A DNA stretch of 64,000 nt. It comes from Christiangramia lutea (GTDB lineage Bacteria; Bacteroidota; Bacteroidia; Flavobacteriales; Flavobacteriaceae). The notes below the pieces were generated by a model that had not been told where the DNA came from, did no database searches, and saw only the letters and a program-made list of their open reading frames with translations. The stretch spans positions 1 through 64,000 of the forward strand of contig NZ_JAKVTV010000003.1 in the NCBI RefSeq assembly GCF_022489035.1, written 5' to 3'. Below are positions 44,421 to 53,496 of this stretch, piece by piece. The translations under genes were made by a program, and so were the position numbers. Numbering within the stretch: the stretch's first letter is position 1; every line of letters begins with the position of its first letter.

Positions 44421-46178
44421 TCACATTTCTTTTTCATTTAGCTGTTTTGCATACAGCTCCTTATAATATCCTTTTGTGTTCAATAACTGCTGATGCGTGC
44501 CTTCCTGCACGATCTGCCCATCTTCTAAAATGATGATTTTATCAGCATTTTTAGCTGACGAAATCCTATGACTTACAATAATGGTGGTTTTATTTCTGGT
44601 GATCTGGAAAAGATTATTCAGGATCTCCTCCTCGGTCTCAGTATCTACTGCTGAGAGGCAGTCGTCAAAAAGAAGTATATCCGGATCATGAATTATCGCC
44701 CTGGCAATAGATACCCTTTGTTTCTGACCTCCGGAAAGGGTGATCCCTCTTTCCCCTAATACCGTATCATATCCTTTGCTAAAGCCAATGATATTTTTAT
44801 GCACGGAAGCATTTTTCGCTGCCTGGACGATCTCTTCTTCAGTGGCATCGGTCTTTCCAAATTTAATATTGTTCCTGATGCTATCACTGAAAAGGAATGC
44901 ATCCTGCGGTACGTAACCAATACTTTCACGTAAACTTTCAAGGTTGAGTTCATGAATTTTCCTGCCATCTATAAGGATCTCGCCCTGGTCTACATCATAA
45001 AGCCTACCAATTAATTCAAGAATCGTGGATTTTCCTGAACCTGTTTTTCCAATGATCGCCAGAGTCTCACCTTTTTTTATGTTGAAACTGACATTTTTAA
45101 GAGCCGTGATATTCGTATCATCATACGTGAAACTCACATTCTTGAATTCGATACTACCGTTAATTTCGTCTGGCTCAGAATTCAAATTCGTAATTTCCGG
45201 CTTCTCGCCAAGGAATTCATTGATCCGTTCCTGTGAGGCTTCGGCCTGTTGAACTAGCGAGGTTACCCATCCGATAGATGCTACCGGCCAGGTGAGCATA
45301 TTCACATAAAGGATGAATTCTACCAACACATCTATATTGGCTATCTCCCCTGAAATGATCTTTTTCCCGCCAACATAAATCACAATGATGTTGCTTATTC
45401 CAATTAAAAGAATCATCAAAGGAAAAAAGAATGCCTGAACCTTTACCAGGTCAATATTTTTATCTCGACTGCCATTGGAAAGATCGTTGAAATTTGTATT
45501 CGTTTGCGGTTCGATACCATAACTTTTGATTACCGCAATTCCGCTGAAGCTTTCCTGGGTGAAGGTATTCAGTTTTGATAAGTATTGCTGAACTATGGTA
45601 CTACGCTGATGTATGGCTACACTTAATTTATAGATCGAAAAAGCCAGAATGGGCAACGGGATAACCGTCCACAAGGTTAATATTGGTGCCGCCTGAATCA
45701 TGAAAATAAGTACCACGATCGTAGAGGTAAAGGTGGTGACACTATACATGATCGCCGGGCCAAGATATAATCTCACTTTAGTAACATCTTCACTAATCCT
45801 GTTCATTAAATCTCCGGTACGGTTCTTTTTATAGAAGTTCAGTGATAGATCCTGGTAATGCTGATAAACCTCATTTTTAAGGTCATATTCCATATGTCTT
45901 GAAACCACTATAAAGGTCTGCCGCATTAAAAAAGTAAAAAATGCTGCCACTAAAGTGGTTCCAACAATTAAAAGAATATTGTAAGCCAGTTCACTTTTTA
46001 CGGTCTCAATATCGGTAACAGTTCCGTTTACCCATTTTTCAATTATTACGGTACTTTTTCCGATTAGGGGAATGTAATAAATGGCAAATATCCTGGCGGC
46101 AATCGTAATTACCAGACCAATCAATAATCTCCATTTGTATTTCTTGAAATATTTATTGAGATGCTGAAGGTTTTTCAT
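44421..46178 (-). CDS. ABC exporter, fused membrane and ATPase domains
   Basis: This 585-residue half transporter has six membrane helices (residues about 15-310) and an ATPase with Walker A IGKTGSGKST, signature LSGGQKQR, Walker B ILLFDDCLSAVD and the H loop VSHRI. The Walker B glutamate position carries Asp-Cys (DDC), so the usual catalytic Glu is replaced. It looks like the MdlB/SmdB type, half of a heterodimer or a degenerate site; no partner gene lies next to it. Substrate unknown. Confidence 0.9.
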   Translation of the reverse strand: MKNLQHLNKYFKKYKWRLLIGLVITIAARIFAIYYIPLIGKSTVIIEKWVNGTVTDIETVKSELAYNILLIVGTTLVAAFFTFLMRQTFIVVSRHMEYDLKNEVYQHYQDLSLNFYKKNRTGDLMNRISEDVTKVRLYLGPAIMYSVTTFTSTIVVLIFMIQAAPILTLWTVIPLPILAFSIYKLSVAIHQRSTIVQQYLSKLNTFTQESFSGIAVIKSYGIEPQTNTNFNDLSNGSRDKNIDLVKVQAFFFPLMILLIGISNIIVIYVGGKKIISGEIANIDVLVEFILYVNMLTWPVASIGWVTSLVQQAEASQERINEFLGEKPEITNLNSEPDEINGSIEFKNVSFTYDDTNITALKNVSFNIKKGETLAIIGKTGSGKSTILELIGRLYDVDQGEILIDGRKIHELNLESLRESIGYVPQDAFLFSDSIRNNIKFGKTDATEEEIVQAAKNASVHKNIIGFSKGYDTVLGERGITLSGGQKQRVSIARAIIHDPDILLFDDCLSAVDTETEEEILNNLFQITRNKTTIIVSHRISSAKNADKIIILEDGQIVQEGTHQQLLNTKGYYKELYAKQLNEKEM

Positions 46179-46250
46179 TCAGAAAAATTAGGGTTATTTG
46201 AGGATTCTGTAATTTAACACGTTTTAAATCACCGAATTTTAAAATATTGT

Positions 46251-46258
46251 TATTTTTG
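46251..46258 (+). promoter_or_regulatory. -7 element of the leucine dehydrogenase gene
   Basis: TATTTTTG matches TAnnTTTG, 53 nt upstream of the ATG at 46312. Confidence 0.55.
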
Positions 46259-46311
46259 CTTCGGAATTTTGATCAAATTCAAAATCTGAAAAAATTAAAA
46301 ATCAACAAATT

Positions 46312-47415
46312 ATGCAAGTTGACGTTCTAAATGCAAATGAACTAAAAAAGTCTGCTCCGGTATTCGGACAGGTGTCGTTCGACGAACACGAGCAAATCGT
46401 TTTTTGCAACGACAAAGATACAGGTTTAAAGGCAATTATTGGTATTCATAATACGGTTTTAGGACCTGCATTAGGAGGTACCAGAATGTGGAATTATACC
46501 AGTGAATGGGAGGCTGTAAACGATGTTTTGCGTCTGTCCAGGGGAATGACTTTTAAGAGCGCGATCACAGGATTGAACCTTGGAGGGGGAAAAGCCGTGA
46601 TCATTGGAGATGCTAAAAAGGATAAGACTCCGGAACTTATGAAAAGATTCGGTGAATTTGTTCATTCTTTAGGTGGTAAGTATATCACTGCCGAAGATGT
46701 TGGAATGGAAACTTCAGATATGGATACGGTAAGAGAAGTAACTCCTTACGTAACCGGAATTTCAGAATCTAAAGGTGGAGCAGGTAACCCTTCTCCTATT
46801 ACTGCTTACGGAGTTTTCATGGGATTGAAAGCTTCTGCTAAGTTCAAATATGGAACCGATGACCTTGAAGGTAAGAAAGTACTAGTACAGGGGATTGGTC
46901 ATGTAGGTGAAACTCTTGTTGAATATCTTACAGGTGATGGCGCCGAAGTATACATAAGTGATATTAACGAGGATCGTCTTGTGGAGGTGAGCAAGAAACA
47001 TGGAGCTCACATTTTCAGTGAAAGAGATATTTATTCCGCAGATATGGATATCTATGCGCCATGTGCTCTAGGTGCTACTATCAATGATGATACTATCCAA
47101 AGGCTTAAAGTAGATATTATCGCGGGTGCGGCAAATAACCAGCTCGCAGATGAGGTTGCTCATGGAGAGATACTTCAGAAGAAAGGGATCGTATATGCTC
47201 CAGACTTTTTAATTAATGCTGGAGGAATCATAAACGTTTACGCTGAGCTGGAAAATTATGACCGTCAGGAAATCATGCGTAAGACTGAAAATATCTATAA
47301 TACCACGCTTAGAATTCTTGAAAAAGCGTCTAAAGATGATATTACAACTCATTTTGCTGCCTTGAAAATCGCGAAGCAGCGAATTGAAGACAGAAAAAAT
47401 CAGAATTTCAATTAG
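46312..47415 (+). CDS. Glu/Leu/Phe/Val dehydrogenase, probably leucine dehydrogenase
   Basis: This 367-residue protein has GPALGGTRMWNY and LNLGGGKAVIIGD (substrate region with catalytic Lys), ITAEDVGMETSDMD, and the NAD-binding VLVQGIGHVGETLVEYL with GxGxxG. Length and motifs fit the short leucine/valine dehydrogenase subgroup rather than glutamate dehydrogenase. It would start branched-chain amino-acid catabolism by deamination, linking to the HMG-CoA lyase encoded at 55.2 kb in the leucine pathway. A hairpin that also starts the nusB transcript terminates it. Confidence 0.92.
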   Translation: MQVDVLNANELKKSAPVFGQVSFDEHEQIVFCNDKDTGLKAIIGIHNTVLGPALGGTRMWNYTSEWEAVNDVLRLSRGMTFKSAITGLNLGGGKAVIIGDAKKDKTPELMKRFGEFVHSLGGKYITAEDVGMETSDMDTVREVTPYVTGISESKGGAGNPSPITAYGVFMGLKASAKFKYGTDDLEGKKVLVQGIGHVGETLVEYLTGDGAEVYISDINEDRLVEVSKKHGAHIFSERDIYSADMDIYAPCALGATINDDTIQRLKVDIIAGAANNQLADEVAHGEILQKKGIVYAPDFLINAGGIINVYAELENYDRQEIMRKTENIYNTTLRILEKASKDDITTHFAALKIAKQRIEDRKNQNFN

Positions 47416-47433
47416 TCAGTTCTAATTTATTGA

Positions 47434-47441
47434 TATTTTTG
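47434..47441 (+). promoter_or_regulatory. -7 element of the nusB operon
   Basis: TATTTTTG matches TAnnTTTG; transcription should start a few bases on, inside the 5' arm of the hairpin at 47444-47468. Confidence 0.5.
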
Positions 47442-47443
47442 CA

Positions 47444-47472
47444 GGGCGAAAGTGGAATACTTTCGCCCTTTC
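47444..47472 (+). terminator. Hairpin at the end of the leucine dehydrogenase unit
   Basis: GGGCGAAAG (47444-47452) and CTTTCGCCC (47460-47468) form a perfect 9-bp stem with a TGGAATA loop, followed by TTTCTAATTTTC. It lies between the dehydrogenase stop and nusB, directly behind the nusB -7 element. Confidence 0.7.
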
Positions 47473-47498
47473 TAATTTTCAAAAGTTCTTTTACAATT

Positions 47499-48443
47499 AT
47501 GTTGACAAGAAGACATATCAGGGTTAAAGTAATGCAGTCCCTATACGCGTTCAGCCAAAGCCAGAATGACAATCTTAATACCGAAGAAAAATTCCTGTTA
47601 AAGAGTATGCAGGAAATGTATGATCTTTTTCTGCTTCAAATAAGCCTGATCACTGAAATAAGAGAACACGCAGAATCCTACCTGGAAAAATCACAACAAA
47701 AGCATTTAGCAACCAGCGAAGAGAAGGACCCCAATCGTAAATTTGTGGATAATAAGGTCTTTCAGATCCTGAATGAAAACGAAAGTATCCAGGAAGCTTT
47801 GGAATTGCATAAGATCAATCACTGGAAACAGGATGATGAGTATGTGGCGATAATCTGGAATGAGCTAAGAAACAGCTTAGCCTACCAGGAGTATATGGAG
47901 ACCAGGGATAGCGATTTTAAAGCAGATAAGAAATTTATCATAGATGTCTTCAAGGAAATTATTGCACCAAATGATAAATTATACGAATACCTAGAGGATA
48001 AGAAATTAACCTGGGTAGATGACCTGCCACTGGTTAATACTGCAGTTCTAAAATTTCTTCAAAAGTTGAAGGAGTCTACAGGAAGGGAGAAGAAGATCAC
48101 CCAGCTTTTCAAAAATGAAGAAGACAAAGAGTTCGCGATCAAGCTTTTCAGAAAAACCTATTTAAATGATGAAGATCTTTCTGAAGAGATGCTTGGGAAA
48201 ACACCTAACTGGGATAAAGACAGGATCGCAGAAGTAGATATGGTTCTTATTAAAATGGCTATTTGTGAGTTCCTGAAATTTACAAGTATCCCGGTGAAAG
48301 TAACTATTAATGAATACCTGGAGATCGCAAAGGAATACAGTACTCCAAAGAGTAGCATTTTTATTAATGGGGTATTAGATAAATTATCCAAGGAGTACCA
48401 ATCTGAAGATAAACTGAATAAAACCGGAAGGGGTCTTATGTAG
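47499..48443 (+). CDS. nusB: Transcription antitermination factor NusB, long form
   Basis: This 314-residue protein starts LTRRHIRVKVMQSLYAFSQS and has the conserved NusB core in its second half (NTAVLKFLQKL, DRIAEVDMVLIKMAICEFLKFTSIPVKVTINEYLEIAKEYSTPKSSIFINGVLDKL). The N-terminal half is extended by about 170 residues, the usual form in Bacteroidota. NusB binds the boxA RNA in rRNA antitermination. I chose the ATG at 47499 because the upstream frame runs through the hairpin. It is the first gene of nusB-DUF1573-yajC. Confidence 0.94.
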   Translation: MLTRRHIRVKVMQSLYAFSQSQNDNLNTEEKFLLKSMQEMYDLFLLQISLITEIREHAESYLEKSQQKHLATSEEKDPNRKFVDNKVFQILNENESIQEALELHKINHWKQDDEYVAIIWNELRNSLAYQEYMETRDSDFKADKKFIIDVFKEIIAPNDKLYEYLEDKKLTWVDDLPLVNTAVLKFLQKLKESTGREKKITQLFKNEEDKEFAIKLFRKTYLNDEDLSEEMLGKTPNWDKDRIAEVDMVLIKMAICEFLKFTSIPVKVTINEYLEIAKEYSTPKSSIFINGVLDKLSKEYQSEDKLNKTGRGLM

Positions 48444-48497
48444 TTAAGATTTTTTCTTTAATTTTATCAATTAGAAATTTAACAAAAAAACTTCACC

Positions 48498-48956
48498 ATG
48501 AAAAAAACAATTTTAATGTTTGCGGCAGTAGGGGCGATGCTGTTCACCGGATGTAAAGATAACGCTTCAGATAAAGTAAAGGCTGAAAACGTAGAAGCAT
48601 CTGCAGAGCGTGACGCAAAAGTTACTCAATATCCTGAAATTACTTTTGAAGAAACTGAGTTCGATTTTGGTAATATCGCCAAGGGAACTGCCGTGGAGCA
48701 CGTTTTCAAATTTGAAAACACCGGAAACGCTCCTTTAGTGATTACAAACGCTTCAAGTTCTTGTGGTTGTACAGTTCCTACCTATCCTAAGAATGAAACT
48801 ATCGCTCCTGGAGAATCTGGAGAGATGCTTGTAAAGTTCAATGGTTCTGGTAACGGACAGGTAACTAAAACTGTGACTGTATCTGCAAATACAGAAAAAG
48901 GAAAAGAGCAAATTAAAATCAAAGCTTTTGTAGAAGCTGACGAAAACGCTAGCTAA
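48498..48956 (+). CDS. DUF1573 lipoprotein
   Basis: This 152-residue protein has a lipobox (AMLFTGC, Cys19) and one DUF1573 domain: ITFEETEFDFGNIAKGT, FKFENTGNAPLVITNASSSCGCTVP and VKFNGSGNGQ. The fold is Ig-like, and the conserved SSCGCT motif is typical. The function is not known. It lies 54 nt after nusB and 8 nt before yajC, in a constant flavobacterial arrangement. Confidence 0.9.
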   Translation: MKKTILMFAAVGAMLFTGCKDNASDKVKAENVEASAERDAKVTQYPEITFEETEFDFGNIAKGTAVEHVFKFENTGNAPLVITNASSSCGCTVPTYPKNETIAPGESGEMLVKFNGSGNGQVTKTVTVSANTEKGKEQIKIKAFVEADENAS

Positions 48957-48964
48957 AAGCATAT

Positions 48965-49258
48965 ATGGATCAATTAACGCAGTTTGCGCCAATTATTTTA
49001 ATGTTTGTGGTAGTGTATTTTTTTATGATACGCCCGCAAATGAAAAAAGCTAAACAGGAAAAGAATTTTGCCTCTGAGCTTAAAAAAGGAGATCGGATCG
49101 TTACCAAAAGTGGAATGCATGGCAAGATCGTAGATTTCAGCGAAAAGAATAATTCGGTGATAATTGAAACCGGAGCAGGAAAAATAACTTTTGATCGTTC
49201 TTCCATTTCTATGGAAATGAGTCAGAAACTCAATGAACCTGCGAAGGAGAAGAAATAA
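48965..49258 (+). CDS. yajC: Sec translocon accessory subunit YajC
   Basis: This 97-residue protein has one N-terminal membrane helix (FAPIILMFVVVYFFMIRPQMKKAKQ) and the YajC core ELKKGDRIVTKSGMHGKIVDF. It associates with SecDF. It closes the nusB-DUF1573-yajC operon, and an intrinsic terminator follows. The genes I would expect next in many relatives (YbbR-like and coaE) are absent here. Confidence 0.95.
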   Translation: MDQLTQFAPIILMFVVVYFFMIRPQMKKAKQEKNFASELKKGDRIVTKSGMHGKIVDFSEKNNSVIIETGAGKITFDRSSISMEMSQKLNEPAKEKK

Positions 49259-49278
49259 AACATTTTTTTTAATTACAG

Positions 49279-49310
49279 GAAAGCCTCTCAATTTTGAGAG
49301 GCTTTTTTTT
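49279..49310 (+). terminator. Intrinsic terminator of the nusB-yajC operon
   Basis: AAGCCTCTCAA-TT-TTGAGAGGCTTTTTTTT, 22 nt after yajC. Confidence 0.88.
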
Positions 49311-49398
49311 GTCTATAAATTGCTTACGCAACCAATTCTGTTTTTTTGCATCTATTGATTGAATGAAAGCTTCTTACTCACTAACCAATAGAATAATC

Positions 49399-50583
49399 AT
49401 GAAGAAATCAGCACTATTATTCCTCTTATTTATCCTCGTTTTGATGGGATGTGAAACTGAAGGTGTTACCGGAGACGTAACCACAGATGACTCTACTTTT
49501 GAATCTGATTCTTCTGAAGGAGGAATTGATTCAGGAAATGGAGAAACTGAAGGAGAACAAGGTGAAGCCGGAAGAATTACTGCTGCAGAATGGAATGATC
49601 TTGAAAACTGGGATTTCTGGCAGAACTTAACAAACAGTGAAGAGTTTTCTAGTATGGCTGAACTTTGGGGATTCTATTCACAGCGAAGGATCTCGGTAAA
49701 GGTGAATGATCAATTTGGCATTCCCCTGAATAATGTGAAGGTTGAAATTAGAAATGAAAATGCTGATTCCTTCTGGATCTCAAGAACCGATAATTCTGGA
49801 ACTGCAGAATTATGGCCAGGTATTTATGAAGAGGAAAATCTGGAGAGTTCAGATCTGGAACTTTACGTGAATGATGTATTGTCAAAAAAGCCGGTATTGT
49901 ACTTTTCAGAAGGTGTCAACGAAATTGTTTATACCGGGAACAATAATGTATCCAAAAGAGTGGAACTATCTTTCATTGTGGATGCAACAGGATCGATGGC
50001 AGATGAGCTCGAGTTTCTAAAAGATGACCTTAAAGACGTCATAGCCAGGGTGAAAAACGGAAATAGCGCCTTGAACATTTTTACTTCTACCGTGTTTTAC
50101 AGAGATGAAGGAGATGATTATGTGACCAGGCATTCAGCCTTTACAGAAGATATAAACTCAACATTACAATTCATCAATCAACAACGTGCAGACGGAGGTG
50201 GAGATTTTCCTGAAGCAGTGCATTCGGCTATGAATGTAGCTTTGAACGATCTTCAATGGTCGGGCAATGCAAAGACAAGAATTGCTTTTTTATTACTGGA
50301 TGCGCCACCCCATAAGGAGTTACAGGTAATCGGGCAGATTCGTAATTCTGTAAAAATTGCCTCTGAAAAAGGTATAAAATTGATTCCAGTAACCGCCAGT
50401 GGGATCAATAAGGAAACAGAGTTCCTGATGAGGTATTTCTCCATTGCCACCAATGGAACTTATGTTTTTATCACCGATGACAGTGGAATTGGCAATCCAC
50501 ATCTGGAAGCCAGCGTAGGCGAATATGAAGTAGAATTGCTGAACGATCTTATGGTTCGGCTTATTCGTAAGTATTCAGAATAG
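49399..50583 (+). CDS. Lipoprotein with von Willebrand factor A domain
   Basis: This 394-residue protein has a lipobox (LFILVLMGC) and an acidic, Gly/Ser-rich linker (EGGIDSGNGETEGEQGEAG), as expected of a surface-exposed lipoprotein. A small Ig-like region (VKVNDQFGIPLNNVKVEIRN) precedes a VWA domain at about 195-385. The MIDAS motif reads DATGS, with Thr in place of the first usual Ser; the rest (GGGDFPEAVHSAMN, FLLLDAPPH) is conserved. I chose the ATG at 49399 for the lipobox position. Binding partner unknown. Confidence 0.85.
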   Translation: MKKSALLFLLFILVLMGCETEGVTGDVTTDDSTFESDSSEGGIDSGNGETEGEQGEAGRITAAEWNDLENWDFWQNLTNSEEFSSMAELWGFYSQRRISVKVNDQFGIPLNNVKVEIRNENADSFWISRTDNSGTAELWPGIYEEENLESSDLELYVNDVLSKKPVLYFSEGVNEIVYTGNNNVSKRVELSFIVDATGSMADELEFLKDDLKDVIARVKNGNSALNIFTSTVFYRDEGDDYVTRHSAFTEDINSTLQFINQQRADGGGDFPEAVHSAMNVALNDLQWSGNAKTRIAFLLLDAPPHKELQVIGQIRNSVKIASEKGIKLIPVTASGINKETEFLMRYFSIATNGTYVFITDDSGIGNPHLEASVGEYEVELLNDLMVRLIRKYSE

Positions 50584-50718
50584 CATTTTTATAAATTTAA
50601 GTTCTCCAAGGAGGTCATGTAAAAAAAATATTGTAATTAGTTGAAAATAAATTGGTTATATTTAGATTGATAAAATTTATTAACCATCCGTTTTAGTAAA
50701 CGGAATAAAAAACTAATT

Positions 50719-51354
50719 ATGAAAAGACTTTTACTATTATGTGCCTTAAGTTTTCTTGGGTTTTCGGCAATCTCATATTCACAGATCCAAAAAGGAAATG
50801 TGATGCTTGGTAGCGATATTGGTAGTGGTTTAGTGAATACCGGTAGCAATAGTTTGTTTGGATTGAATTTTGGCCTTAATGAAGGTGCAGGCTATAACCT
50901 GGGTATTAGTCCCAAGGGGGGATATTTTGTTCAGGATAATTTCTTAATTGGAGGGGTGGTAAACCTTGGTTTTACAAGATCTGCCAAAGTAGATGGAGAA
51001 GCTGCCGAAACCTTCCAATATGGGATACAAGCCTTAACAAGATATTATTTGAGCCCGGGTGAACAGGGAGTGGATAACCTACTGAAACATGGTCGTTTCT
51101 TTGGTGAAGCCAATGCAGGGATTGCCGGCGTGAATGTTAACGAGGGATCTACCACTAACGGATTTGCTTTCGGTTTTGGCCCTGGTTATTCTTATTTCGT
51201 AACCGAAACTGTAGCTTTAGAAGCTACCTTTAAATATAACGGTTTAGTTGGTGGAGGGAATACCACCTATCAACATTCTTTAGGTCTTAACTTAGGAATT
51301 CAAGTATTCCTTCCGTTTTCCAGAACCAAGAATATGGAAGATGATGACATTTAA
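50719..51354 (+). CDS. Outer-membrane beta-barrel protein, 211 residues
   Basis: The protein has a signal peptide (LLLCALSFLGFSAISYSQ) and a Gly-rich porin-like OMP_b-brl body (GNVMLGSDIGSGLVNTG, NLGISPKGGYFVQDNFLIGG, FGFGPGYSYFVTETVALEATFKYN). Eight to ten strands are likely. The end (FSRTKNMEDDDI) is polar, which is unusual for a barrel C-terminus. It is a monocistronic gene with a strong terminator. Function unknown. Confidence 0.82.
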   Translation: MKRLLLLCALSFLGFSAISYSQIQKGNVMLGSDIGSGLVNTGSNSLFGLNFGLNEGAGYNLGISPKGGYFVQDNFLIGGVVNLGFTRSAKVDGEAAETFQYGIQALTRYYLSPGEQGVDNLLKHGRFFGEANAGIAGVNVNEGSTTNGFAFGFGPGYSYFVTETVALEATFKYNGLVGGGNTTYQHSLGLNLGIQVFLPFSRTKNMEDDDI

Positions 51355-51381
51355 TTGAAAGTTTATAGAATTATTTATTTA

Positions 51382-51420
51382 AAGCAGGATCTTATTAAAA
51401 ATAGGATCCTGCTTTTTTTT
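51382..51420 (+). terminator. Intrinsic terminator of the 211-residue barrel gene
   Basis: AGCAGGATC and GATCCTGCT are 9-bp arms, with a 14-nt loop and nine T behind. Confidence 0.85.
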
Positions 51421-51534
51421 TTAAAGATAGTAGAATAGTAAATTAATTGCTCAAAGCTATTCCCAGGAATTTATGGAGCTGAAAAAAATAATTAAACTGT
51501 TGGTAGCTGTTATAAATGAATACTCTGGGTAGAC

Positions 51535-52128
51535 TTAACAATTCTTGTATTTATCATTCAGGCCCACTCCTTTTTTGATCATAGGAGTGATCTTTTCCAG
51601 TCGGTTTAATCTGGTTTGTTCTCTTTTAGCTTCAGAGACATGATCTGCATATTCCCTCTGCTTTCCTGGCGTTAGTAATTCGAAGCTTTTCTTTAATGCC
51701 TGGTCCTTTTTGAAGGCATCAGATAGCTCAGGAGGAACGATCAGCTCTTTTTTTGTGTTCGGTTTTATCTCTTTTCCTTCTCTCTGGTTCAATATGGCTT
51801 CCTTAATATACGGCAGTAAGACTGAGGTTTTTATCTCATCTCCCTTTTGAAATCGAATTTGCCGAAGCGCCTTTGTTTTCCCTTCCTGTGCGTTTACCAG
51901 TAAAGCGGTATTCTCTTTTAGCAGCGCTCCATTAAAGAACCAGATCCCATAATGATTTTTAAATGCTCCAAGACCTAGCACGTTCTTGCCGTCCAGGGTA
52001 TAGACCGGTGCTCCCCATTTGATCTCAGATTTGAGATCGGTGGTTAGGATCATCTCGTGAAGCTGCCTTAATTCATCCTCCCAGTTTTGGTGGCAGGAAA
52101 TATATTCTTCAGCATTTTTTACCGCCAT
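51535..52128 (-). CDS. DUF1801/YdeI-OmdA-like protein
   Basis: This 197-residue soluble protein has a DUF1801 part (about 15-110: LHEMILTTDLKSEIKWGAPVYTLDGKNVLGLGAFKNHYGIWFFNGALL) and a C-terminal YdeI/OmpD-associated part (about 135-190: LSDAFKKDQALKKSFELLTPGKQREYADHV). The combination is common in Bacteroidota and is of unknown function. It lies 14 nt downstream of pepT on the same strand, so it may be cotranscribed. Confidence 0.87.
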   Translation of the reverse strand: MAVKNAEEYISCHQNWEDELRQLHEMILTTDLKSEIKWGAPVYTLDGKNVLGLGAFKNHYGIWFFNGALLKENTALLVNAQEGKTKALRQIRFQKGDEIKTSVLLPYIKEAILNQREGKEIKPNTKKELIVPPELSDAFKKDQALKKSFELLTPGKQREYADHVSEAKREQTRLNRLEKITPMIKKGVGLNDKYKNC

Positions 52129-52142
52129 CCTTTAAATATTGA

Positions 52143-53384
52143 TTATTCGTATTTTTTAGCTGTAAGTTCAGCGATCTTAACGATCACTTCCGCGGCTTTC
52201 TGCATACTTTCTACCGGGACGTACTCATATTTTCCGTGAAAATTATGTCCGCCAGCGAAAATGTTAGGGCAGGGTAATCCCATAAAACTTAGTTGAGCTC
52301 CATCTGTACCTCCCCTAATTGGCTTGATGATAGGCTTAACGTCAACCTGTTCCATAGCCTTTTCAGCCAGGTCTACTATATGCATTACCGGCTCCACCTT
52401 TTCACGCATATTAAAATACTGATCTTTGATCTCTATGCTAATACAATCCCGTTCAAACTGGGAGCAAATATCACTCACCAGGTCTTTCATCATTTGCTTC
52501 CTGGCTTCGAAATGGGTTTTATCGTGGTCACGAATTATATATTCCAGAACTGTCTCCTCCACATCACCTTTAATATTGCTCAAATGAAAGAAGCCCTGGC
52601 GGTCCTCTGTATGTTCGGGAGTTTCAAGTCTGGGCAAAGAATTGATAAAGTCCTGGGCGATGTACATACTATTCACCATTTTATCTTTTGCATAACCCGG
52701 GTGTACACTTTTCCCTTTTACTTTAACTATAGCCTGGGCCGCATTGAAGTTTTCATATTCAAGTTCTCCAATCTCGCTTCCATCCATGGTATAGGCCCAT
52801 TCTGCTCCAAATTTTTCAACATCGAATTTATGGGCGCCGCGACCAATCTCCTCATCTGGGGTGAAGCAGATCCTTATCTTTCCGTGCGGAATTTCCGGAT
52901 TGTCTACCAGGTATTCCATAGCGGTGATGATTTCGGTTATTCCAGCTTTATCATCGGCACCTAACAAGGTTGTACCATCGGTAGTGATAAGGGTTTGGCC
53001 TTTATAAAGATTCAGATCTTCGAAGTAATCTGGTGAAAGCACGATATCCTGTTCCTTATTAAGGATGATATCCTTGCCATCATAATTTTCGATGATCTGA
53101 GGATTCACGTTTGTGCCTGTGAATTCTGGAGTAGTATCAAAATGGGATACAAAACCTATTACTGGAACATTGTGGGGTACGTTTGCCGGAAGGGTGGCCA
53201 TTACATAGGCATTGTCATCTATACTAACATCCTGAAGTCCTATTTCCCTTAATTCTTCAACCAGTTTTCTGGCCAGGTCCCATTGTTTTTCTGTACTTGG
53301 GGTAGAACTGCTGGAAGCATCACTTTGGGTATCTATCTTTACGTAACTGATAAACCTATCAATTATATGCTGTTTATTGGTCAT
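52143..53384 (-). CDS. pepT: Peptidase T (tripeptidase, M20B)
   Basis: This 413-residue zinc aminopeptidase has the family metal ligands in [14 protein letters not shown] (His/Asp), [12 protein letters not shown] (bridging Asp), [22 protein letters not shown] (catalytic Glu pair), [19 protein letters not shown] and the C-terminal [16 protein letters not shown]. It releases N-terminal residues from tripeptides in the cytosol. A divergent -7 element lies 18 nt upstream on the minus strand, back to back with the pyrD promoter. Confidence 0.96.
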   Translation of the reverse strand: MTNKQHIIDRFISYVKIDTQSDASSSSTPSTEKQWDLARKLVEELREIGLQDVSIDDNAYVMATLPANVPHNVPVIGFVSHFDTTPEFTGTNVNPQIIENYDGKDIILNKEQDIVLSPDYFEDLNLYKGQTLITTDGTTLLGADDKAGITEIITAMEYLVDNPEIPHGKIRICFTPDEEIGRGAHKFDVEKFGAEWAYTMDGSEIGELEYENFNAAQAIVKVKGKSVHPGYAKDKMVNSMYIAQDFINSLPRLETPEHTEDRQGFFHLSNIKGDVEETVLEYIIRDHDKTHFEARKQMMKDLVSDICSQFERDCISIEIKDQYFNMREKVEPVMHIVDLAEKAMEQVDVKPIIKPIRGGTDGAQLSFMGLPCPNIFAGGHNFHGKYEYVPVESMQKAAEVIVKIAELTAKKYE

Positions 53385-53402
53385 TGTGGGTTAGATTTAG
53401 TG

Positions 53403-53410
53403 CAAAAATA
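53403..53410 (-). promoter_or_regulatory. -7 element of pepT
   Basis: TATTTTTG on the minus strand, ending 18 nt before the pepT ATG. Confidence 0.55.
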
Positions 53411-53472
53411 CACATATAGCGTCCTGCTTCAAAACCTTTTAAGTTTTCATATAGATTTTCACCAATTCCTTC

Positions 53473-53480
53473 TATTTTTG
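53473..53480 (+). promoter_or_regulatory. -7 element of pyrD
   Basis: TATTTTTG matches TAnnTTTG, 16 nt before the pyrD ATG; the leader would be about 10 nt long. Confidence 0.6.
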
Positions 53481-53496
53481 CACAAACCTAGCGGAA

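Noticed and set aside
52293-52964. 223-codon open frame opposite pepT
   Set aside because: PepT has all catalytic motifs in the other frame; the long antisense frame is a by-product of its codon use.
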